Source: Ichthyophis bannanicus
Taxonomy: Eukaryota > Chordata > Amphibia > Gymnophiona > Ichthyophiidae
Length of the DNA: 64,000 bases
Reading direction: 5' to 3'
NCBI GenBank assembly: GCA_033557465.1
Contig: JAWIIG010000025.1
Location: 4,583,001 to 4,647,000 of the forward strand
Part shown: one piece after another, positions 1 to 11,912 of the stretch
Numbering within the stretch: the stretch's first letter is position 1
Layout: every line of letters starts with the position of its first letter
Made by a program: the position numbers and the translations under genes
Notes under the pieces: generated by a model
The model's input: the letters and a program-made list of their open reading frames with translations, nothing else
What the model was told of the DNA's origin: nothing
The model's database searches: none

Positions 1-104
1 ACCAGAGTTGGCCACCCCTGCCCTAGATAATTCCCGCCGGACGGCTCCATAATCAGGCATAATGCTGCTAAAGGGGAAGGAGCTAGCTCCATGCATAATC
101 TGGA

Positions 105-250
105 GGAGTGGCCTAATGGTTCCATAGCCTCAGAAAAATCCAAGTTATCAATGTCCCTGTTTAATGTACATTATCAAGTTTAAGTTACAATGTAAACTGC
201 TTTGATTGAAATGACAAAGTGGTATAAAAAACCTGTTTAATAAATAAATA
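105..250 (+). repeat. tRNA-derived SINE, 3' portion with degraded head
   Basis: It starts with the same head (GAGGAGTGGCCTAATGGTT, A-box-like) as the better copies at 35681 and 38808, but the B-box part is missing. The tail has the same layout: a stretch about AATGTAAACTGCTTTGATTG, then GTGGTATAAAA, then TAAATAAATAA. Family membership comes from comparison inside the window. Confidence 0.6.
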
Positions 251-674
251 ACTACCAGGCTCACCAAGCTAGATCACAGAGACCACAGCCGAGGCCAATC
301 CCAAATGAAGACCAAGAGGCCACGATGCAACACGCCGACCAGCCAAGAACATCAATGAGTGGCCACTAGCCACCAATGCTGATACCACTGCTAGTCATCT
401 GGAAAAAAGAACATAGTTAGACAAATGTCAACAAATCCCCCCCCCCCCCCCAGATATACCTAGCAAAGGCCCCGGATCATGGTCTGCCGATCTGCTGAAT
501 CACTGGGTCATCCAAGCCCGCAGCAACTGCACTAGGTACTGCTCCAATACGGAACAAATGAGATGCAAACAGTTGTGCCTCACAACCCACATCCTTCAGG
601 GCTTTCTGTAAACAGAAAGCAGGTCAAAGATTGAGAATAAGTATGTACAAACAACAGGCCCCCCACCTGCCGGC
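251..674. other. intronic sequence, nothing recognised
   Basis: Probably MAP1B intron. I see no coding region. A run of 15 C lies at 437-451. The rest is unassigned. Confidence 0.5.
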
Positions 675-3670
675 CATAAACATGGAAACATGTGAGCAGA
701 AAAAGACCATATGGCCTATCTAATCTGCCCTTCCATATCAAATACTATAGTTCTTTTTTTCCTTTAGAGATCTGCTGTGTTTGTCCCATGCTTTCTTGAT
801 TTCAGATACTGTCCTCATCTATACCTCCACTGGGGAGACTATTCCACGCATCTACCACTCTTTCCCTAAAGAAATATTTTCGCATATTACTCCCGGGTCT
901 ATCCCCTTTCACCCTCATTGCAAAACTTACTTTAATCAAAAGAGGCTGTTCTCTTGTGCATTTATGCCACAGAGGTATTTAAATTATTCTATCATATCTC
1001 CTCTATCCTGCCTTTCCTCTAACATATACATATTAAGATCTTTAAGTCTGTCCTCTTATGCTTTATAGCGGAAACCACAGACCACTGACCCCATCCTGTT
1101 TATATCCTTTGGAAGGTGTGGTCTCCTGAAATTCACACAATACTCCAAATGAGGTTGCACCAGAGATTTATACAGAGGTACTATCACCTCCTTTTTTCTG
1201 CTGGCCATTCCTCTCTCTATGCACCCAAGCATCCTTCTGGATTTCACCATCATTTTTCTACCTGTTTAGCCACTTTAAGATCATCAGAAACAATCACGCC
1301 CAGGTCACACTCTTCTTTCATGGACAGAAGTACTTCTCCACCTACACTGTACCACTTCCTTGGATTTTTGCAGCCCAGTTGCTAAATTCTCGACGATTCT
1401 TCAGGATTAGCTAGATCCCTCCTCATGTTATCTTCTCTTTCCTGGGTGGCTACTCTATTGCAGATTTTGGTATCATTCACAAAAAGGCATACCTTACCCA
1501 GCAGCCCATCCACAATATCACTAACAAAGATGTTAAAAAGAATGTGACCAAGGACAGATCCCTGCAGAACACCTCTGGTAACATCCTTTTCCTCGGAGTG
1601 AAATCCATTTACCTGTACACTTAGTCACCTCCTATGCAACCAATTTTTAACTCAGGCAGTCACTTTAGGGTCCATCTTTGGGGGGCTCAATTTATAAATC
1701 ACCTGTGCAGAACTGTGTCAAAGGCTTTACTGAAATCCAATTGCACTACATCTATGGCTCTCCCTTGATCCAACTCTCTGATCACCCAGTTAAAGAAACC
1801 AGATTTGTCTGATAAGACCCGCCTCTGATAAACCCATGCTGCCTCTGATCCTGCAATCCATTGGACTCCAAAAGCCTCACTGTCCTCTGTTTTAGTTTCA
1901 ATTAATTTACTTACCACAGAGGTTAGACTAACCGGCCTGTAGTTTTCAACTCATCCTTATTTCCACTTTTGTGCAAAGAGACCACATGCACCTTTCTCCA
2001 GTCCTCTGGGACCTCTCCCTACCCTAAAGAAGCATGAAAAGGTCAGTCAGTGGAGCAGCTAAAACAACCCCAAGTTCCTTCAATATTCTTGGATATATTC
2101 CATCCGCCCCATCCCTTTGTCTACTTTTAGTTTAGCTAGTTTCCCACGTACACAGTCTTCTGAAAATCGTTCAAGATTCACTTCTGTTCCTATTTGTGGG
2201 TGTTTTCTGAGGTCCTGCTCCTGGCCCTTCATCTGTGAACACAGAACAACAATATTTGTTAAGCAATTCTACTTTATCCTCATCAGCTTCTATATATTCT
2301 TCCTCTTTGAGTCTGACAATACTACTTTTGCACTTCCTCCTCTTGCTAATAAAGCTGAAAAATGTCTTGTCCCCACCCATTTTATTGCATTGGCTATCTC
2401 TTCATCTTTTTGTATCTTTGTTTTCCTGACTACTTTCCTGGCCTAAGTTTTTCCAAATATTGATGCTTGTCTTCCTCTCTCTCTTATCTCCTGTATTTAA
2501 TGAAGGCTGCCCTTTTTTCTTCACCTTTTCAGCTACATTTTTTGAGAACTATAGCAGCCTCCTTTTTCTTTTACATTTATTTACCTTTTTAACAAAAAGA
2601 TTTGTTGCCCTTAAAATGTCCTCTTTCAGTTTTGCCTATTGCTTTTCTATATCCCCCAGCTGTTCCCATCCTGCTAACGACTCCTTGAGGTATTGTCCCA
2701 TCTTGGCAAAGTTAGTTTTCCTAAAGTCTAAGACCCTCACTTTTGAATGGACTTTATCAGCCCAGTCCTAACATTGAACCACACCATCTGGTGATTAGTG
2801 AATGTAAGATGATCTCCCATTAGAACATCAGAAACACTTTCCCCATTGGTAAGCACCAACTCCAGTATTGCCCCTTCACATGTGGGTTCTGTAAGTATTT
2901 GCCAGAATGGTTCTCTCTGTAGAGAATCCAGGAATGCCTTATTTCTAGATGACACCACAACAGGGATGTGCCTGTCAACATCTGGCATATTGAAAGTACC
3001 TATCAGTAGCACATCTCCTTTCATGGCAATACCGTATATGCTTCTATTAAATCTCCGTCCACTTCTTCTCCCTGTGAAGGAGAACTGTATATCACACCAA
3101 CGCAAATGGACTTCCCATTCCCTCTTTCTAATTTAACCCATAGTACTTCCTTGCTCCCTTTTAAGTTCTGTAATTCTATAACTTTAATATTATTTTTTAC
3201 ATATAGTGCCACTCCTCCTCCCCTTCTTCCTACCCTGTCCTTCCTGAATAAAGTATAGCCCAGTATAACATTCATGATTGTCCGTGAACCATGTCTCCGT
3301 AACTGCCACTAAATCCAAGTCAGCCTCTTCCATTAAAGCCTCAACATCTGGGATCTTATTTCCCATATTACAGGCATTTATGCACACTATTTTCCAGATG
3401 TTGCCCATTTTACCCATTTCAACAGGGGTATTTAATATTTTACTTGCCTGAAGGCTTTCACTTACCTGGGGGCTTTCTTCATGCATCCCCAACAAACCTA
3501 GTTTAAAGCCTTCTTCAGTAGGTTAGCCAGTCTGCTACAAAAGACACTTTCTTAGATAGGTGGACACCATCTCTGTTCTGCAGCCCTTAGGAAATTATCC
3601 CATGGTCCAGGAAACCAAAACACATTCAATGACACATCCACACGACCATGCATTCAACTCTAGGATGCAA
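675..3670 (-). mobile_element. degraded CR1/L3-like LINE (endonuclease-RT retrotransposon)
   Basis: Read on the - strand this is a LINE in order. Around 3660-3500 is a degraded N-terminal region. At 3495-2740 an APE-type endonuclease is recognisable (INACNMGNK; LVAVTETWFTD; the YSSPSQG strand; the GTFNMPDVD segment). At 1917-1699 an RT block reads VVQLDFSKAFDTVLH. At 1253-1056 is the C-terminal block ([23 protein letters not shown]). The 3' end near 675-740 reads as a CR1-type 3'UTR (GGCCATATGGTCTTT). Many frameshifts and stops interrupt it, so it is an inactive old copy. Its family differs slightly from the LINE at 58800. CR1 superfamily is firm from the protein motifs; the exact clade is not. 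Confidence 0.85.
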
Positions 3671-3884
3671 ACTTCTCTTCCTCTTTATATCAATTTTACT
3701 TCTTTACAATTGTTTCACAGTGTTTCAATTATTTTATATTTATGTTTTAATTTCATATGTTTTATATATGTTTTCTAGCACTATCAACCCCTGATGAAGG
3801 CTATGGCGAAACACGGTCGTGTCGGGTGACTGATGCTCCTTGTTTTTCAATAAAATTGTTGGTTGATACCTCGCTCTGTACTCT
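3671..3884 (+). mobile_element. Penelope-like element remnant (terminal region with hammerhead motif)
   Basis: AT-rich sequence leads to a hammerhead-type core at 3784-3829, followed by TTTTTCAATAAAATTG. Hammerhead ribozymes of this minimal kind are known from the terminal repeats of Penelope-like retroelements, so I assign the fragment there. No protein-coding part remains. It lies between a LINE and a DIRS fragment, and its borders are approximate. Confidence 0.45.
3784..3829 (+). ncRNA. hammerhead ribozyme-like motif (minimal, short stem III)
   Basis: The conserved core is complete: CTGATGA at 3791-3797, GAAA at 3808-3811, and TC at 3822-3823 before the expected cleavage point. Stem III is CACG (3812-3815) with CGTG (3818-3821) and a two-base loop. 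Stem I is ACCC (3787-3790) with GGGT (3824-3827). Stem II should be three pairs around a TAT loop; its middle pair is G3800 opposite G3806, a mismatch that probably arose by one substitution. The fold is seen in the sequence; activity is unknown and likely weakened. Confidence 0.6.
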
Positions 3885-5672
3885 GTCCTGCCAGGATCCT
3901 TACCTATCATTTTCTGAGGAGGCCATTTCCTTTCAGCCTGTGCCTTCCTTCTTACCTAAAGTGATTTCCCCCTTCACATGAACCAGGTGGTTACTTGCCC
4001 TCCTTCTTTAAGGAGCAGTGTCAGGGGAGGATAAGGATCTTTGCCTTGTGGATGTCTGGAGGGTGCTTCTTCGGTACTTGGAGGTTATGAATTATTTTCG
4101 TAAGTCCTACCATCTTTTCGTGCTGTTTGCTGACCTGCGCAAAGGTGATATAGCAGCTAAGTCTACATTGGGCACCGGATTAAGGAGGCTATTGTTTCTG
4201 TGTATCTGTTGTGGAATCGGCCATTCCGAAGGGTTTACGAATACTTCAGAATTCTCTGGCTTGGTCTTGTCTCCTCCACAATAAAAAAAAAAAAGAAAAA
4301 AAATGGGAGAATTGTAGAGATTATAAGGTTTAGGTATATGTTCCTGGTTCATAATCACTCAATGGCTTTTATTCTGCTCTAATAAAAATATGTCAACCAA
4401 ACTACTATAAGTGGACAAAGGAAGAAACAGGCCAGCATAAAGAACCATATAAGGAAATATCATATATTATAAGCCTTAGCAAAGTGTATGCTTGGATTGA
4501 AGGATCCATGCAGAGACTTTTTGCAGAAGGCACATACACAGGAAACCATGCAAAGCTGGGCCGTTAGTCCTGAAGACAGTAGACAGTTGACAAGTGGTGA
4601 GTATAACCAAGACAGAGGCCTTAGGGAAGTTGAAACAGGAACAGAGGGGTCAGAGAGGTCAGCAGCAGGAAACGAAGGGAGGGGGGAGAAAAGACACAGA
4701 GAGGCCTCACAGAGGGATGAATGTGGAGACTATGCATATACAGAAGTAATAGAAGCAAAAAATGTATATAAGTAATATGAATATTATACTCAATGGGAGG
4801 AGGGATTCTGAGGTCTGATGACTGACAGAAATTCTCCTCTCCCTTGCCTGTATTTGTCCATCAGTTATCTAATAAACAGAGATTCTGATTGCACCTGTAC
4901 TGACCTTTGGATCTGGACTATACAGGAAATTAGTGATAATTAGTAATCGGTCTCTTGTAAGTAACAGGGCCTTACACTACCTGAGCGAAATCATCCTCTT
5001 GGGTGGGGCAGAGATTGGTAGCGCCTGCTGACATTTGTTGGGCAGCAACGTTGGCATCACTTTCCACTTTCATCAAGCATTACTGCTTGGATATCCGCAT
5101 GCGGGCATTTTTGGCTTTTGGCTCTGAGGTTCTGCAAGCTGCTGGGTCTTCTTCCCGCCTAGTGGAGTCATAGTTTTGGTACTTCCCACTTGTCTGGACT
5201 GGTCTAGCAGGACGATATGGAAGGTGATATTTTATTTACCAGATAATGTCCTTTCCTTGATTCCTGCTATAGCAGCCCAAGGCCCGCCCCTGGAACCATG
5301 CTCTGTTTTTTCTGCGGCGGTACCTTGGGTTCTCTATGATATATGTTTTAGATTCTACAGGTTCATCTTCGACTGTCAGCCTTCTGGTTATGCTTTCCTA
5401 TACATAGTTCTGTACTCATTGTTGCCCATGTTGAAGCTGTGTGAGGCTTGCTATGTTCTCCGATATGCTTTGGGATGGATACTGAAGAGAATTCTGGTGG
5501 CTGAGATGAATAGAGGCATGGGAGTATTGTCATTGAAACCTAGGCTTTTCATTGGTTCTTTGTCTCCACCAATCTGCAGGTAAGGGAACACAACCCACTT
5601 GGCTGGACTGGTCTAGCAGGACTCAAGGAAAGGACATTATCTGGTAAGTAAAATGTCACCTTATAGACTTTT
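3885..5672 (+). mobile_element. DIRS element fragment A (tyrosine recombinase and 3' terminus), split by an LTR
   Basis: Segments 3885-4275 and 4985-5160 encode pieces of a DIRS tyrosine recombinase that match copy D at 51.7-55.5 kb (SFLPKVIS; GEDKDLCLVDVWRVLLRYLE; then PADICWAATLASLSTFIKHY). The nucleophile Tyr codon is at 5081-5083 and is kept, unlike in copy D. The 3' terminal structure at 5170-5672 contains the internal complementary region near 5196-5270 and a terminal repeat near 5480-5672 (GACTGGTCTAGCAGGACTCA, GACATTATCTGGTAAGT). The 5' part of the element is absent and stops interrupt the frame. The two coding halves are separated by the LTR-like insertion at 4313-4976. Confidence 0.8.
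4313..4976 (+). mobile_element. probable solo LTR of an endogenous retrovirus-like element
   Basis: This 664-bp block interrupts DIRS copy A. It begins TGTA and ends TACA, and has a TATA-like stretch (TGTATATAAG near 4763), then AATAAA at about 4871-4876 and a short downstream region, the usual order in an LTR. There are no internal viral genes. I could not find a convincing target duplication, so the borders and the LTR call are tentative. A purine-rich part lies at 4610-4710. Confidence 0.45.
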
Positions 5673-6475
5673 CCTCCAGAAACATGTCCAGACCTCTTTT
5701 AAATTCAGCTTCACTAACAGCTTTTACTACATCCTGTGGTAGCGAATTCCACAGTTTGATTATATGTTGAGTGAAAATATTTTCTCCGATTAGTATTAAA
5801 TGTGCTACATTATAGTTTTATTGTGTGTCCCCTAGTCTTTCTACTTTTTGAATGGGTAAACAACTGATCTACATTTACCCATTCCACTCCTTTCGTCATT
5901 TTATAGACTTCTATCATATCTTCCCCTCAGCTGTCTCTTTTCCAAGTTGAAGAACCCTAACCTTTTAAGTCTTTCCTCGCAGGGATATCTTTCCATCCCT
6001 TTCACTATTTTTGTTGCTCTTCTATGTACTTTTTCTAATTCTGCTATATCCTTTTTAAGATATGGTGACCAGAATTGCACACAATATTAAAGGTATGGTC
6101 GCACCATGGAGTGATACAGAGGCATTATAATATCCTTCATTTTATTCTCCATTCCTTTCTATATGATTCCTAGAATTCCATTTGTTTTCTTGGCCGACGC
6201 TGCACATTGGGCAGAGGGTTTCAACATATTATCCACGATGATACCTAAATCCTTTTCCTGAGTTTGTGGTTCCTAATGTGGAAACTTGCATCATGTAATT
6301 GTAGTTTGGGTTGTTCTTCCATAAGTGCATAACTTTGCACTTGTCCGCATTAAATGTCATTTGCCATTTGGATACCCAGTCTTCCAATTTATCAAGGTGC
6401 AATTTTTTTACAATCCTCTTGTGTTTTAACATTGCCCACATTTATATTTACACCTGCTTCCTGGCATCTTTAGGT
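5673..6475 (-). mobile_element. CR1/L3-like LINE, 3' coding fragment
   Basis: On the - strand the sequence encodes the C-terminal part of the same LINE family as 58800-61965: LEDWVSKWQMTFNADKCKV, then STLGTT, then degraded blocks equal to the conserved SYEERL and RRLRGD segments, ending near a FLEEKS-like peptide where the DIRS end abuts. Stops and frameshifts are frequent. Confidence 0.8.
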
Positions 6476-9064
6476 TTTTTTTTATAAGTGCTCATTTTGG
6501 CTAGCCTTTACAGGGGAATTAAAGGGACTATCCCCTTTCATCCACCAATGTTTATTTGCCCCTCCACATATAATCGGGAGGACATAGAGTCCTTTGGGAG
6601 TCCTCTGGGTGTCTGGGTTTGCAAAATGGTCAGGATACAGGTGTAAGTATCGACATTTACACATCCGTGTTATAGAATGCCAGTACTTGCACATGTAAGT
6701 TGCCAGGGCTCTTGTGCCAATTTTTCTCACATGTATGTTTGTAAAATAGTGTCTCCCATTGCATATGAATGCCCATCCCCATGCATTCTTGTGCTTCCTT
6801 CTTTGATTTAAAACACACCTCCATGATGAACAGCAAAGACATGTCAGTTTTACAATGGACTTACAACTACCCATCCTGTCCTCTAAACTGGACATAGATT
6901 TGTAGAAGTTTTCATTTGAACATCCTTGCAACCACATAAGCAATCTTTCTAAAATGTGCCTTCACATAAATAAATGAAATGTTTGCTAAGGAGATTCAGA
7001 TTCTCAAGAGTTTTTCAGAAATTGTAGATCAGCGATCCCAAGGAACATGCTACTGAACAGAATATAACAGCATTTCTGAAGGCACTGTGAACATCAGACA
7101 CTTTCCTTTATCACAGTTGTTAGGAGTCAGTTGGTTGATATAGCACCTAAGAAATGTCAATGGGTATGTAACCCTCTGGGGCTGTTTACCACTCATCATG
7201 CTGCTCACTTCAGAGGGAGACCAGGGACACAAACCTTAATGGCTGCAGCTCACTCCTCTCTTGAGCATACATCCACTTTTAACAGGGTTCTTAGGATGGG
7301 ACCAGCAAATGCTGGGGGGCCTTTGGCCCAGGGATCTACCCTTCCTCTCACTCTGCAGTCCAACAAAAAGCACAGTCCAATCCAGTTGTTTGTTCTGAAC
7401 CACAAAATTTTGCTGAAAGGCTTTAAATATTGGAACAGGTTTAAAACTATTAAAGAGATACACAGCATAAAATAATAGGACTCACAGATTCATATTGGTT
7501 TTCTCTGCTGAGGTAGAGAGTTGTAACCTTGAAGCTTCAGTCCCATCACTAACTCCCAATACACTGATCTTCCCAAAGGCTTTCCCAACATCTGTCTCTT
7601 TTCTTCTTCCAAAGGCAGAAAAAGTCTCATCTCAATTACTTCTAGATGAGACAAGTTTCAAGACTAGGCTGATATCCTTTAGACTCTGGGATCCTTGTCC
7701 TGGGAGTTGCTTCTGACTCCTCAGACTCTTGTCAGCAGAGCTCCTCTTTTCTCTTTTTCTTCATGAGGCCCCCTACAGCCCCAGACTCTCTATTCCAGTA
7801 GTGTTAGTGTATGGGCTTATTCTGCCAAAGCCAAGAAGACTCTTGGTGCAGTGGCATAGGTAACCAAAGACAAGAACTAACTTTACACTGCTGTATTTAT
7901 ACGTTAGTAGTTCCCTCCCTTTTTGACAGGGAAAACTCCTATTCATATCGTAATAGTGATGAATCCTTCTAAGCCTAGAAAATTATTAAGTTTAGACAAT
8001 ATCAACTCATGTAACTGGTAGAGTCAGAAGAAGACTATCTACAGGTAATTTAAAAGAGCAAATATAAGAACAACATCAGAACATGTAACTTTAACAATTA
8101 TCTTATTATGAATTTGTGAGTTTTACACGTAGGGATCAATAAATGGGAGCACAAAATTAGCTAGTTAACTTTAACTGATTAGCTTTAACTGGCTGTTCAG
8201 CTACACCTAGGCAAGTAAGTGTGTGGCTGAATATCTACTTGTATGAATGTGATTGTCTGCACACATTTAGCTGATTTGCACTGTATATCAGGCTAACCAA
8301 CTAAATTTGAAAAGCCAGGTCTGACCACAAAATTATCTAGTCCCTGTTTTGTCCAGCTACATCTGTACAGACAATTTTATGCAACAAAATTTAACCAGAC
8401 AAGTGAGAGAACTATTTAGCCTGTTAGATTTATGTAGTTAAAAGCCTGCTTTAAGCGCATACAACTTTGAGAATCTCAGTCCCATATTGTTGCTTTACTG
8501 TCTATGAAAATACTTTTGAGATCAAAAAGGCCTATAATAATACCAGGAATAAAATATTTATGATTAACCATCTTACTCTGCTGCTGTTTTATTGTAAAAA
8601 GTATAATCCAAGCTCAACTTAATTCTTAGGTAATTAGTCATCGATATTTTCCTGGCAGTTAATACCCTGTGAGAAGATTTAATAACTTCACCTTAAGCTG
8701 TTGATGACGAACGAGCAGACAAGGCTTCTCTCCATTAATTATAATAATTATTATATTTCGCCAAACTGTAAAAACATAATTGAAGTGGAAGAGCTTGATT
8801 AAGCTATCTAGTCGTGTATCAGAACTTAATTTGGTGTTAAACAGTGAGCCAGACAATCAGGTTGTATGATTCTGCCTTTTATTGCAAAGGCCTTACACAT
8901 TTTAGCTCCTCTTTTTAACATGTTCAAGTTTGCTTACACAAGGTAGTAGACTTTTATTGGTCATTAACAATTTTTGATCTGAAACACATGGGTAAAATGC
9001 AGTATTGTGTATGCAGTGGTAAAGAAAATAAGCCTAGCTAATGTGCTCATCTTTTATTCCAAAG
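6476..9064. other. MAP1B intron, no gene recognised
   Basis: No sustained coding frame with family motifs. The part 6480-6960 has the look of an old non-autonomous repeat but no termini were found. The large central exon of MAP1B is not in the window, so everything upstream of 9065 is taken as intron. Confidence 0.5.
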
Positions 9065-9303
9065 GGACTGGAGCTAGTAAACCAACAAAATCAACAGCTG
9101 TACCCCCGGGACCTCCTGTGTATTTGGACCTGGTTTATATTCCCAATCACAGTAACTGCAAGAATGTTGACGTAGAGTTTTTTAAGAGAGTCAGGTCCTC
9201 TTATTATGTAGTGAGTGGGAATGATTTGGCCGCCAGCGAACCAAGCAGGGCTGTCCTGGACTGCCTTTTGGAAGGGAAGGCTCAATGGGGAAGCAATATG
9301 CAG
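9065..9303 (+). CDS. MAP1B: MAP1B, penultimate coding exon (light chain C-terminal domain)
   Basis: Encodes 79 codons of microtubule-associated protein 1B, in the conserved C-terminal domain of the light chain (LC1) that binds actin and pairs with the heavy chain. Visible conserved peptides are PPVYLDLVYIPNHSN, VDVEFFKRVRSSYYVVSGND and LLEGKAQWGSNMQ. The acceptor is CAAAG/GG, so two bases of a split codon come first; the donor is CAG/GTAAGT, a perfect consensus, and the exon ends in phase 0. The length 239 fits 2 + 79x3. The peptides fit MAP1B better than MAP1A or MAP1S from what I recall of the family. Upstream exons are outside the window. Confidence 0.93.
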
Positions 9304-9635
9304 GTAAGTTATGGGACTCATTTTCATTTCATGGTACCACATTGTGCATTCTGAAGGACAAGTTGAACTAACCAAAAGAGATTCTAACATATTTTGTATT
9401 GAAATGTAATTTGTAAATTAACATGACACTGGGACTGTAGTAAATTTCCTAAAATATTGAAAGCCTTTGTAAACCATCCCATGGTCTTCACATCATTTGA
9501 TTTCCAGTTATTGGCATGCCATGTTTTTCTAGATACTAATCATATGGAATGAGAAATAAGAATTAGGTATGTCTCCTATCAGTTATTTTCAGAGATTTAA
9601 AGTTAGATTGTAGTAGCTGTATCTGCTGCGAGAAT

Positions 9636-10193
9636 CATTTTAAAAGGTTTAGTCATGATTTAGACATCTGAAGATGTGCATCTGGATGTCAAAATCACGC
9701 AGACATCTCCATAGCCATTCCACAAATAACGTTTTCAGATGTCTCCGGTGCAGGGACGTCCAAGTAGGCAAGGGGGTGTGGTGGAGGTGTGTCTGAGGAG
9801 GAGCAATGGACTTACATATCCCCATGTTTATACCTGCTCCAGGGACGAATAGGTATCAGGAAAGTGCTAGTTTTCACCTTAAAACATCCAGAGAGCGTAG
9901 AGAAGTTGGAGAATTAAGTGACTAGCCTTAAATCACAATGGCCTATACTGGGATTTGGACCCTGGCCACCCTACTCTTAAGCTACTACTCTAACCATTAG
10001 ACATCTTGGTTCCAAAATGCTATCCTGGGGATGTCTATATGGACGGGCACGTCCTCATTTCCGAAATCATGCCTGAACTTGCACGTGCCTGCTTTTTTTT
10101 CAGACCTTCTCGCTTTGATGTCCCAGATTCCACTTAGATGTCCCATTGTGAAATGTGCCTCTGTGTATCTGATGTTTTCAGGCACTGCTATAA
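9636..10193. mobile_element. non-autonomous repeat (MITE family with TTTAGACATCTG motif), SINE inside
   Basis: Repeated units such as TTTAGACATCTGAAGATG and AGACATCTCCATAGCCATT at the left are related to the copy at 36222-36560 (GGACATCTGAAAATGG, GATATCTCCAGAGCCATTTT). The block seems to end in TTAGATGTCC near 10141. A tRNA-like SINE is embedded at 9860-10015. Confidence 0.55.
9860..10015 (-). repeat. tRNA-derived SINE, minus strand, partial
   Basis: On the - strand the head reads GTCTAATGGTTAGAGTAGTAGC (A box) with GGTCCAAATCCC (B box) about 40 bases later. It belongs to the same type as the copies at 35240 and 49385. Confidence 0.6.
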
Positions 10194-10640
10194 GGAGTAT
10201 ATTTACTAAAACGTGGTAGTTTACCATGCGTTCAGCCCCAAAACTTAGACGGGGGTGGTGCTGGACCCATGTTAACAAATGAGGGCGTGCATGGCATGTC
10301 CCCATGCAGTTAGCATGTAACCAGCACCACTTCCACATTAAGCCATGTGTCATGATTACTGCGGATGCAACCCATTGAGGTAGTGTTAAGTACACCCACA
10401 TTAACTGTAAAATTGACAGCGAGCACATGCTAATGATGCCCATGTTAACCACAATGCACAGTCACCACCAATGCTCCGCTCCTTATCTACCCAATCACTC
10501 CCCCAACCCCTTCTAAGTGGTTAGCACAGACGTTTTAGTGCGGCCTCACTTCTGACTTATGTTAACAGTTATCACAGTGGGCTTGGCACACAGTAAATCC
10601 CAAGCCTACCATTAGCATAATTTAGTGAACATGCCTCTAA
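10194..10640. mobile_element. MITE, family with TTTACTAAA / TTTAGTRAAC termini
   Basis: Left end has TATTTACTAAAACGTGG and right end AATTTAGTGAACATGCC, an imperfect inverted pair. Related copies lie at 17483, 56294 and 62245. No coding capacity. Confidence 0.55.
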
Positions 10641-10764
10641 GGCCATATGATGGTGGTTATTATACTCTACAAGTTGGAGTTCTGCTAATTTATTGGTCCT
10701 GAGTTATTATCCCAAGGGGTCTTTTTCAAGACCTTCACTTTCCGCATGGTGCATTATATGCGTA

Positions 10765-10830
10765 CCCCCTGTTGAAGGTTTGATGCCGAAATGCATAGGG
10801 GATTATACCTAATAAAATTAGCACCTGTGA
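10765..10830 (+). mobile_element. Penelope-like terminal remnant with degenerate hammerhead
   Basis: CCCCCTGTTGAAGG, then GCCGAAATGCATAGGGG, then AATAAAATT repeats the layout at 3784: a CTGATGA-like box (core A replaced by T at 10772), a GAAA box at 10788-10791, and a CCCC/GGGG stem I. It is degenerate, and only the similarity of layout supports it. Confidence 0.4.
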
Positions 10831-10886
10831 CCTTTTATTAGCCTTCGCCCGTTGTGTGTTCCTGTTATTTTGCTCTATACATAGGG

Positions 10887-11372
10887 CCCAATATTCGAAA
10901 GGCATTTACACAGTTACAGCCCTGTAAATCATGTAAATACCTCGAACCAGGATATTCAACAGCACCAACATGGTTAGTGCCGCTGAATATCCCCGATCTT
11001 CTCCCCTACACGCCCTGATGCTAACCACTTAGCATCAGGGCATGTCGTGGGCATTCTGGCGAGGAGCGGAGGTGGTGACAGTCGATAACCGGGCAGAAGT
11101 GGTATTGCATGCTGCCCGTTTAGTGACCTGCGGCTAAAAGATAGGCGAAGCAAAGCTCACCTATCTTTTAGCCATAGGGGCTAACCAGGCAGTGTACGAT
11201 ATCGTCACTGCCCAATTAGCCATTGCGAAAGGGAGGCTGTGCGACAAACCCAGATATTCAAATGCCGGGGCCGCATATGACCCCAACATTGAATATCCAG
11301 GGTTAAGGGTTGGTGCAGATGGCTATGTGCCGTAGCAGCACATAGCCAACCTAGATGAATATCGAGCCCTTA
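10887..11372. mobile_element. MITE family 1 (GGGCCCAATATTCGA termini), copy 1
   Basis: Terminal inverted pair: GGGCCCAATATTCGA at the left, GAATATCGAGCCCTTA at the right. The inside holds further dyads, including GGCTAAAAGATAGGCGA opposite CACCTATCTTTTAGCC near 11125-11175. A second copy in the opposite orientation is at 34163-34660. No coding capacity. Confidence 0.75.
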
Positions 11373-11756
11373 ATTTCTATTTAGATTGTTTAAGGGTAAA
11401 TGCTGTCATATAAACCTCAAATTCATTTTAAGAAATCAAATGACAAATATGCAAAATTATATAAAAACTATTTGGGTGCTCTATATTCAAGGCTGTGGAA
11501 GTCAAATGCATTTTCTTAGCATCATGAAGCTTATGACATCATAAGCCCGAGGTGCTAAACTTTTGAGTCATTTCTCAAACTAATTTGACTTCCAAAAGAA
11601 CCCATTCATGAATTAGGACGACTTTGCTAAGTAAAAATGTGCCAGCAGTTTTCAGGTGCTTTGCCAAAATTTCAAAAGTCATGCATACATTCATCCTATT
11701 AGTATTTGAATAGTTTCTACATTGACATCTATGCCTTTGGTTGTTTGACGTCATAG

Positions 11757-11912
11757 GTGACACTCATCCCAACCCATGACTCAGAAGTGATGAGAGACTG
11801 GTACCAGGAGACTCACGAGAAACAGCAGGACCTCAACATAATGGTGTTAGCAAGCAGTAGCACCGTTGTTATGCAAGATGAATCTTTCCCCGCATGCAAA
11901 ATTGAACTGTAA
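11757..11912 (+). CDS. MAP1B: MAP1B, terminal coding exon
   Basis: Encodes the last 51 residues of MAP1B plus TAA. Conserved peptides are VTLIPTHDSEVMRDWY, QQDLNIMVLASSSTVVMQ and DESFPACKIEL. The acceptor is GTCATAG/GTG and the phase 0 start joins exactly to the phase 0 end of the exon at 9065-9303; the intron between is 2453 bp. This is the extreme C-terminus of the MAP1 light chain, which works in axonal cytoskeleton. The exon is intact and under clear coding constraint, in contrast to the surrounding repeats. Confidence 0.94.
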   Translation: MTLIPTHDSEVMRDWYQETHEKQQDLNIMVLASSSTVVMQDESFPACKIEL

